From a virus, in IMG/VR virus record IMGVR_UViG_3300005605_000004, positions 1 through 50,943 of that record: a DNA stretch of 50,943 nucleotides; one strand, written 5' to 3'. The notes under the pieces are model-generated. The model saw only the letters and a program-made list of their open reading frames with translations, had not been told where the DNA came from and searched no databases. The position numbers and the translations under genes were made by a program. Shown here piece after piece: positions 28,684-37,600 of the stretch. Position 1 is the first letter of the stretch. The number at the start of each line of letters is the position of its first letter.

Positions 28684-31600
28684 ATGAGTTTTCATATTAA
28701 TTCCGATAAAGAGAAGATTAGAGGTGTAAACTCTAAATTCATCGGTGATAATGAAGCAACTATTAGAATCGGCACAGGCGCAGACGAAAAAGAAGTCTTG
28801 CGAGCTGAACTAGATTCTGCCACGCAATTACCCCGTATCGGTATTAACCGAACTGGACAACGAATTAACAACATTGTTCTTGATACGGCAGGTTCTGGAT
28901 ATACCGTAAACCCGAATGTAACTATCGGACCTCCTAATGTTGAAGGTGGTATTCAAGCACTTGCTTCCGCATTTATTTTTAACGGTAAAGTAACTACAAT
29001 TGCTGTTAACAACCCAGGTTCTGGATATACTGTTGTTCCCCTTGTTACTGTTTCCGACGGTGGTGGTGCTGGTGCTACTGCAACCGCAGAACTTGATACT
29101 GTTGACTACGAACTTGACATCAACGGTGCTATTAGAACATCTACGTCTATCATTTCAGATACGGCGAGAATTCTAAACCTTGATATTGACAACTTTATTA
29201 CTCCAGATCCTAACTTCAGGGGTCCTAACCTGAAGACTTATATGAATAACACAGGCACATTGTGGTCTGCTAATGTTATCATACAAAAAGATCAATACAG
29301 ATATTTTGGTGCTAATGTTTATCAATCATTAAACACTGGACAAACAGGATCTGAAGCTCCAGAACATAAGGATGGAATTGTAAAAAATGGTTCTGTTGAC
29401 TTCAAACATATCGGTTTCCGCGTCAATGATCCAACTGAGTTTAGATATAACGATACTGGAGAAGCTGGTGTATTCCCAAGATCTATTACACCTCTACTAG
29501 GTGATAGATCAGACAAAGTTGCTACTACAGAATACGTCCTTAACCTAGCAACGAATGACGTTGGTGGTCGTATTTACGTTTCAGCACAGATTGGTTCTGA
29601 CCTTAACGATGGTAGATCTGCTGTAAACCCAGTTAGAACTATTAAAAAAGCAGCACAAGAGGCATGGAAAACGCCTGGTGTTAAAGAAACTATTATTGTA
29701 TCTGGTGGTGAATATGTAGAAGACAACCCAATCTCTCTACCACCTGATGCATCAATCGTTGGTGACAACCTTCGTCTTGTAATAGTCAGACCTGCCAATC
29801 CTGGCAAACACATGATGAAGTTTGGTGATAAGAACTATGTGCTTGGTATTACTTATCGTGACCAAATTGATTCCAATGGTGACGCTGTTGCTACTTGGGA
29901 CTACGCCATGGTCTTTGACGACAAGCAAAGAATCGTGGTCGATTCTGAAGCTAATGGCGACATTGGCACAACATTCCCAGTTGGTCATCAGATTTTCGGA
30001 CCTCAACAGTTCCGTGTTAGTTTCCAGAACAACACAGGTTTAGCTACACTGGTATCTGGTTTAATTGTAAAGGGTGTTAACACTGGTTCTAGAGCAAAAA
30101 TATTTGATGTTGCATTTGCAACTACAATAGGTGCTAGTGCATACGTTAGTGGTACTGTTGATGTTCAACTACAATCTGGTTCTTTTGTTGAAGGTGAGCA
30201 ATTTAATTATATCACATCTGCTGGTGCAGGTAGTGCTATTAACCTTGCTATCACTGGTCAACAAGGACCAAATACTTTAAGATTTTCACAAGATCCTACT
30301 GGAACTATTCCAGGTGGTACAATTGTTCAATTAGTAGGAACACCATCAACAGGTGCTGCTTTCACAGGATTCTATGAAGTTGCTGAAATTGATACTACAC
30401 AATCTGCAAGTAATATTTGGGATGTAACATTCTTCCCACTCCTAAGTGCTCCTACATGGGATGCAACAGGTGTTGGTGGTACATATGTAATTAATCAAGC
30501 TACTACACAAACTGAAACTATTGACACTACTGCAATTAAGTCAATTAGAGCTGAGGGTGAGGTTGTATCAGTAGACGACGATTACACTACAACTCTACCT
30601 ATTTCTAGAATTGACTTCTCTTTACAAGGAGATGCAAGTATTACTCAAGGTGGTTTCCAAAATGCACAGTTTGGTAATGCTGAAGACATTGGTGGTATTG
30701 TATTCTATACAAACCAATTAGTTGGTAGAACAAATATACACGAGTTTAAAGAAGGTCAAGAAATCTTAATTGAAAACCTTCCTACTTCAAGTCCCGATTT
30801 ATCAGAATTAAATGGTAAGCAAAGAATTTATAAAGTATTAGAAGATGCTGATGGTCGTTGCAGAAGATTTGTAATTCCTAAGAAGATGCCAGCGATTACA
30901 GATCCCAATCTGGATCCTGGTCAGTTTGCAACTGTTAAGAGTTTTTCAAAAATAGTTACATTATCTCTACTCAACTCTCCAAATAGTTTCCCTCTATCTA
31001 CTCCTGTAGAAAGAAGATTCCAAGACGCATGTGTATTACTACGCAATAACAGAGAGTTTATTGCCGATGAAGTATTAGGAAGAATCAACAAAGAATTTTC
31101 TAATGATTATTATCAGGTATCTGAAATTAGTGGTGGTGGAGATACATTTAAAGTATACTTGGGTCAAACTCCAGTAACTCATACTTATGTTTCTGGTGGT
31201 ACAGTTAAATTTGAAAATGCAACTATAAACATTACTAATTTTGTTTATGATAATTCTGTAACAGGTTATGCAACTATTACAATTGCTTCTGCACTATCAG
31301 CTTTAGTAGAAGATGATACTGTAAAGCTAGCAGATATTCTACTATCATGTGATTCAGGTCAAAAGACTTATCCTTCTTACAGTTCTCCAACTAGCGGAGA
31401 TAACACAGGAAGTGATGGTGATGAGCAATGTAAGCAAGATATTGTCCATTTTGTTAATGCTATTGTTAGAGATTTAGAATTTGGTACCAACCACAATACT
31501 ATTGAAGGTGCTAATAAAGTCATTGTTGGTGGTGACATTGCATATATTAAAGATGAGATAGTTCAAAACTTCCGTGCTATTGAATATGCACGAGAGCTTT

Positions 31601-34600
31601 GCATCTATGCAATGAGAAATTGGAAAATTGGTAATGGTACTACAACAGAACCAACTTATGTTCCAAAATATTCATCAATAACAAGATATTTTGATAGTAC
31701 AATTATCAACACAACTGCAGGAAATCCTGTTTGTGCTGATGTTAAATCTGCAATTGATACTTTAACATATCTTTGGGTAGATGTTATTACAAAGAACCAA
31801 AGTGCAACATTTCTAGATGCTGCATACTTAATTGAAAGGAATAAGTATTTAATTGCTGATCAAGCTTTACGTGATACATTAGGTCAGTTCCCATTATTTG
31901 CACTTAACAATACAAACGAAAGAAAATGTAAGAGAGATCTTCGTATTACTCTAAGCAATCTAGCAAAAGATTTGGTATTAGGTGGTAACGAAAATATTGT
32001 TATAGCTGCTGAAGAATATTTCACACAAACTGCTTTAACTGGTATTCCTGAGGCACAAAAAGCAGAAACAATTTATGCATACCAGAGAGCTAAAACATAT
32101 GCTATCGCAGCAATGCGTAACTGGACAGATGGAACATATGTCGATCTAACTCCAACTAACGCAACATACAATCCTTCTACTGGTGCATTAGAGGTACTTT
32201 TCCCTGATCCTCTTATTGCTCCTAGTGTAGGAGATAGAATTGCATTCAAAGAAGATGCTTTAAATTGGGAGTGTACTTATAACAGTGTAACTGGTCAGCA
32301 TCCTGGTCCTTCAAGAACTGATCCTACTTATGGAAAGAGTTTTGAAATTACACAAGTTGCATCTGCAGGTGGTACAACTACAGTTTCCACTAACGTTGGT
32401 AATGCAGGTGCTGCTTCTGGTTCATCTCATACATTTATTAGTGCAGTAGCAGATGGAACTATTATTGTATACAATCCTACTGTATTAACTTCTGCTTATC
32501 CTAAAGTTGAAGATTGGAATATTCTTCCAGATTCAAATGCAGGAGCTCCTACAGCACAGCATACACCATCAGCAGTAACCTACAACCCTGTTAATGGTGA
32601 TCTTACAATGACCGTAACTGGTCATAGTGTTACTACTAGTAACAGTGTTAAAATTGCACCAGAGTCAATGGTGTTTACTTGTGCTATGGATGGAAATGCT
32701 ACAGAGCATAAGTATCCACAGGTAGGTCAACCAGCATACGGAAATTCTATCGCAGTTACATCAACAACTGCATCTTCATTTACAATTAATATTGGTGCTA
32801 CAGGTGCTGATGCTCAATGGACTCCATCAGATGCTACATACGATCCAGCTACAGGTGCATTAGTTTTAACAATTGGAAGTGGTCATGGACTTGGTGTTGG
32901 AGAAGGTGTTGTACTTGATAACGACAGTCTATCGTTCACATGTACGATGGATGGAGATAGTGTTACTAAAACATATCCAAGAGCAGGTCACGACCCATTT
33001 TCAGGAAGATCTATACCTATTGACAGTGTATCAGATACAACTGTTACATTAAACGTTGGTGTTTCTCCTGCAAATAAAAACTTTACCCCAACTAACGCAA
33101 CTTATAATGCATCAACTGGTGATATGGTTCTTGCCCTTGGGCAGCATGGTCTTGCAGTTGATAAAGGTATTGTAATTGCAAATGGAGCTCTATCATTTAC
33201 TTGTGATAAAGATAATAATTCTACTCTTCATACATATCCACGTTCATCTGATCCTGCTTCAGGCGAATCTTTAAGTATTACAAATGTTGCTTCTACTCAG
33301 CATACAGCTACCAATGCTGTTTATACACCAACTACAGGAAGTTTAGTTATAACGAGTGCTGGACATAATTTCGCTAATGGAGATTATGTAAAGATTGCTG
33401 ATGATTCTTTGACATTTAATTGTGTTTTAGATAGTGGATCAACAAACAAAACATATCCTCGTAATAACTTTGATAATTTAAGTGGTAGATGGGTAGCAAT
33501 CAGTAACGTAACCACTGACACATTTGAAATTAACACTGGTCCATCTTCTTACACAGGAGCACATACTTTTGTAAGTGCATCTTCTAATGGTATTCAAAGA
33601 CAAACTGGAAATGTTACAGTTAATGTAGGTGCTTCACCTCTAGTTAATCATCAGGTAACTGGTGCAACTTATGATCCTGCTACTGGAGATTTATTATTAA
33701 CAATAGGTGCTCACACTTTATCTGTTGGAGAAGGTGTTAAGATTGCAACTGATTCATTAACCTTCACTTGTTCTATGGATGGTGGTGCTACTACGCATAC
33801 TTATCCTCGAAATATAATTGATAATTATACAGCAACTGATGCTGCTTATGATCCAACAACAGGTGTATTAGGACTCAGTATTCCTGCTCATGGAATAAAG
33901 GTTGGAGACTGGATTAAGTTAGATGATGATTCTCTAACATTCACTTGTGCTGCAGATGGTAATGGTACGCAACACACATATCCAAGATCAACTGACCCAA
34001 TAAGCGGTAAGTATGTAAAAGTTACAGCAGTACCAAATACAGACTCAATTGCTATTCAAGTATTAGCAATAATTCCTTCAACTAACGTAACTACTCATAC
34101 ATTCGTTTCTGCTACTGCTAATGGTGTTAAAGCTAAACGTGACAGAGCATATGATCAGGCAGTACCAATTACTGCTATTGGAACAGGAACAATTACTCTC
34201 AATGTTGGTCCATCACCTACTGTTAATCACACAGTAACAAATGCAACTTATAATACTACAAGTGGTGACATGGAACTCACCATTGGTAACCATGCATTAC
34301 AAGTTGGAGAAAGTATTAAACTTGCTGCAAATTCATTAACTTTTGAATGTCCTGCTGCTGTTGGAACCCATACATTTGTAACTGGTGCTGCTGGAGGAAT
34401 TACTCCTAATGCTGGAAGTGCTGTTACAGCAGCTACAGGTACAACATATAACCCAACAACGGGTGATATGGTATTGGAGATTGGATCTCATAGTTTGACA
34501 ACAAGTAACACTGTTCAGATCGCAAATGGTGCTGTTACATTTACTTGTGATGCTGATAACAATGGATCAAACCATGCTTATCCTCGTGCTACTGACCCTG

Positions 34601-37600
34601 TTTCTGGTCAGAACATTGCTATTACAGCAGTGGGAGCAACAACAATTACTGTTAACGTTGGTGTAGCATCTTCAAATAGTCAGAGTTCATATCCTCGTGC
34701 ATCTGGAGCATCTACTGGAAGCGGTGCTGATTATGCATATGATGCTGCTCTACCAATTACTGCTAGAACTGCCACTACTGTTACTATAAATGTTAACGGT
34801 GGACAGGGTGCTATTAGTGTTAATTCTGCTCATACATTCGTATCTGCCACAACTAACGGTCTATTGAGTGGTAGTGGATATTCTCACACATGGACTGCTG
34901 CTGCTACAAACGCAATAGTATCTGGTGGTGGATATCCACATACATTTGTAAGTGCTGTAACTGACGGAGTTCAATTTATTCCACAATCTGCACATACATT
35001 TGTATCTGCTACATCTAATGCCCTTAAGCATTTACCAAGATCTGCACACACATTTATTAGATCAGGTACTAATTCTGTATTGATATACAGCACTGGAACA
35101 CTTAGCCAATGTGCTAACGTTGAATCTTCTATTGATACATCAATGAGTCTCTTTGAAGATATTCTAGATGGAACAGTTCTTGCAGGTGCGACAACTAGAA
35201 CTAGTAACGCTTTATATGATACTGCACAAATTATTTCATATTCAGATAATTATCTCACTGATGCTAACAACCAGAGAGTTGCAATCCGTGGTGACTTTGA
35301 TGAATATCCAATCATTGAGGCATCTCCATATACTCAGAACTCTTCTGTTATCTCATTCTTAGGTGGTAGTGGTGCTCTAGTTGACGGTGCTAAGGTTAAG
35401 CAACCTAACTGTCCTTTCCCTGGTCTTGAATTAGATGGATCTGCATCCTTCCCTAATCAGGGTAAGTCGATGGTTGCATCTGCATTCACGATTGTATCCT
35501 TTGGTGGTATTGGTTATAAGATTATCAATGACGGTTATGTTCAGTTGGTGTCTGTGTTCGTTATCTTCTGTGCTGATGGTGTTCTTGCTGAGTCTGGTGG
35601 TTATGCATCTATCACGAACTCTGCTACTAACTTCGGTACATTCGCACTGAGAGCAAGAGGTTTCAGTGCAACACCATACGTATTTGATATTGCAACTGTC
35701 TCTAACGTATCTTCTACACCTACTGGTAGAACAATTCTTACAGTTAGTGGATTAGGAAGAGAACCACTAGAGCACTATGTTGTTAAGATTGATGGTTATA
35801 CCAATACTAATACTGACATTGAATACTTTGTTGATACTGTTTCAGCAGTAACAGTTGGTCCTCCTTTCTCTGCTCAGTTAACCATTGATGATGGTACTGG
35901 TGGTGCCATGGATCTTACAGATATAGCTACTGGTCAAGCAGTATCTACCAGTGTCCTATCTGGTAAGACTATCAACTTACACAGACCATCTATTTGTAAC
36001 TCCTCATCACACACTTGGGAATTTGCTGGATCTGGTACTAACTACCTTGCTCTACCTGAGAACGGTGGTACTAAGATTGAAGCATACGAACAGGTATCGG
36101 AAAACTACGGTCGTGTTTATGTTTCTGGTACTGACGAACTTGGAGACTTCAAGGTTGGTACATTCGCTAGAATTGAGAACAGAACTGGTAACATTACCTT
36201 TACTGGTACGGTTACAATTTCTGAAGTTGAATTCTTGAAACTAAAAGGTGGTGACGTTGTTGTTACTGGATTTGATGCATCAAACACACTTGGTGGTGCT
36301 AACGCTAGTGACTCTAAGCTACCTACACAGAAGGCAGTTAGAGATTATATCACTAACAACCTTGGACCTTTCATTAACAAACCATACTCTACGAACGCTG
36401 TTCCTAGAGCATTGGTTGAATTAACAGACTCAGGTAAGATATCTGTTGATCAGATTCCAGCATTAAGACCATTCAGTGTATTCACTGTTGCAGATCAAGC
36501 AGAAAGAACTTCTCTAGAAGGAGCACTTGCTGGTGACATCGCAATCCAACAGGATACATCAACATCATTCATTCTAAACAATGATACTGATAGTTTGTTC
36601 CTTGGATTTAACCCAGATGCTGCTTTAGCATTTACCATTGGAGATATCTTTACTGGTAGCTTAACTACTGGACGTATTCAATCTACAGAATACAGAAAAG
36701 GGGTTGTCTATCAGATCAACGTCAGCAACGGTGGTTCTGGATATACTGTTGCTCCTGTAATTACATTTGCTGGTGGTAATCCAGAAGCAGGTGCAGTAGC
36801 TGCATCGGCAACTTGTACGATTGCAAATGGTCAAGTTGTTACTGTAACTATTAATGAATTTGGTGGATTTAAAGGTGGTAAAGGATATACTACTGCTCCT
36901 ACTATAACATTTGCTGCTCCTACTGGTGCTGGTACACAAGCAGTTGGTACTGCTTTAATTGAAAGCAGATTATATGGTGATATCGTCAACAATATCAAGA
37001 TTGAAGATACTGATACATTTGATGATAGTACAACACCTACTGCTACAACAGTTAATATTACTAGAGTTGTTAATACTTCATCCTTTGATGTTAACAACTG
37101 GGTATCTCTATCATCTAATCAAATTGCTGCTTCTGATATCACATCTGGTGTTATTGAAACAGACAGACTTGCACTTGGTGGAGCTGCAAACTCCTTCACA
37201 TTCTTAAGAGGTGATTCTAACTTTGCACTAGCAATGCAATCAATTAAGGGTGCAGAAAGCAGATACTTTGCAAGATTAAATTCTCAGTGTACTACAGGAT
37301 CATCTCAGATGATCTTCACAACTAACTCTGATGTTCTTATCGGTCACGAAGTCAAGAACTCTGTAAGTGGTGTTCAATCTAATACAAATATTACTGGAGT
37401 TATTACTGCTGCAGGTCTAACTACGATCTCTCTAAACAATCCAGTCAATGCAACTATTCCTTTAGGAACAATCATTGAGTTTGAGCGTGGTGCATCACCT
37501 CTGACATTTGAATCAACATTTACTCAGGGTAACTTTGTTGATGCTGTAATTATTGCAAATGGTGGTACTGGATATACTAATGGTCAATACTTCGATGTAT

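Noticed and set aside
32152-34690. A CRISPR array in the repeat region
   Set aside because: Repeats are long, imperfect, in frame and part of one protein; no short identical repeats with equal spacers.
35168-36238. Plus-strand frames of 64-95 aa inside the giant fibre
   Set aside because: Leu/Ser/His-rich products in another phase of the fibre gene, typical shadows; the fibre frame is continuous.
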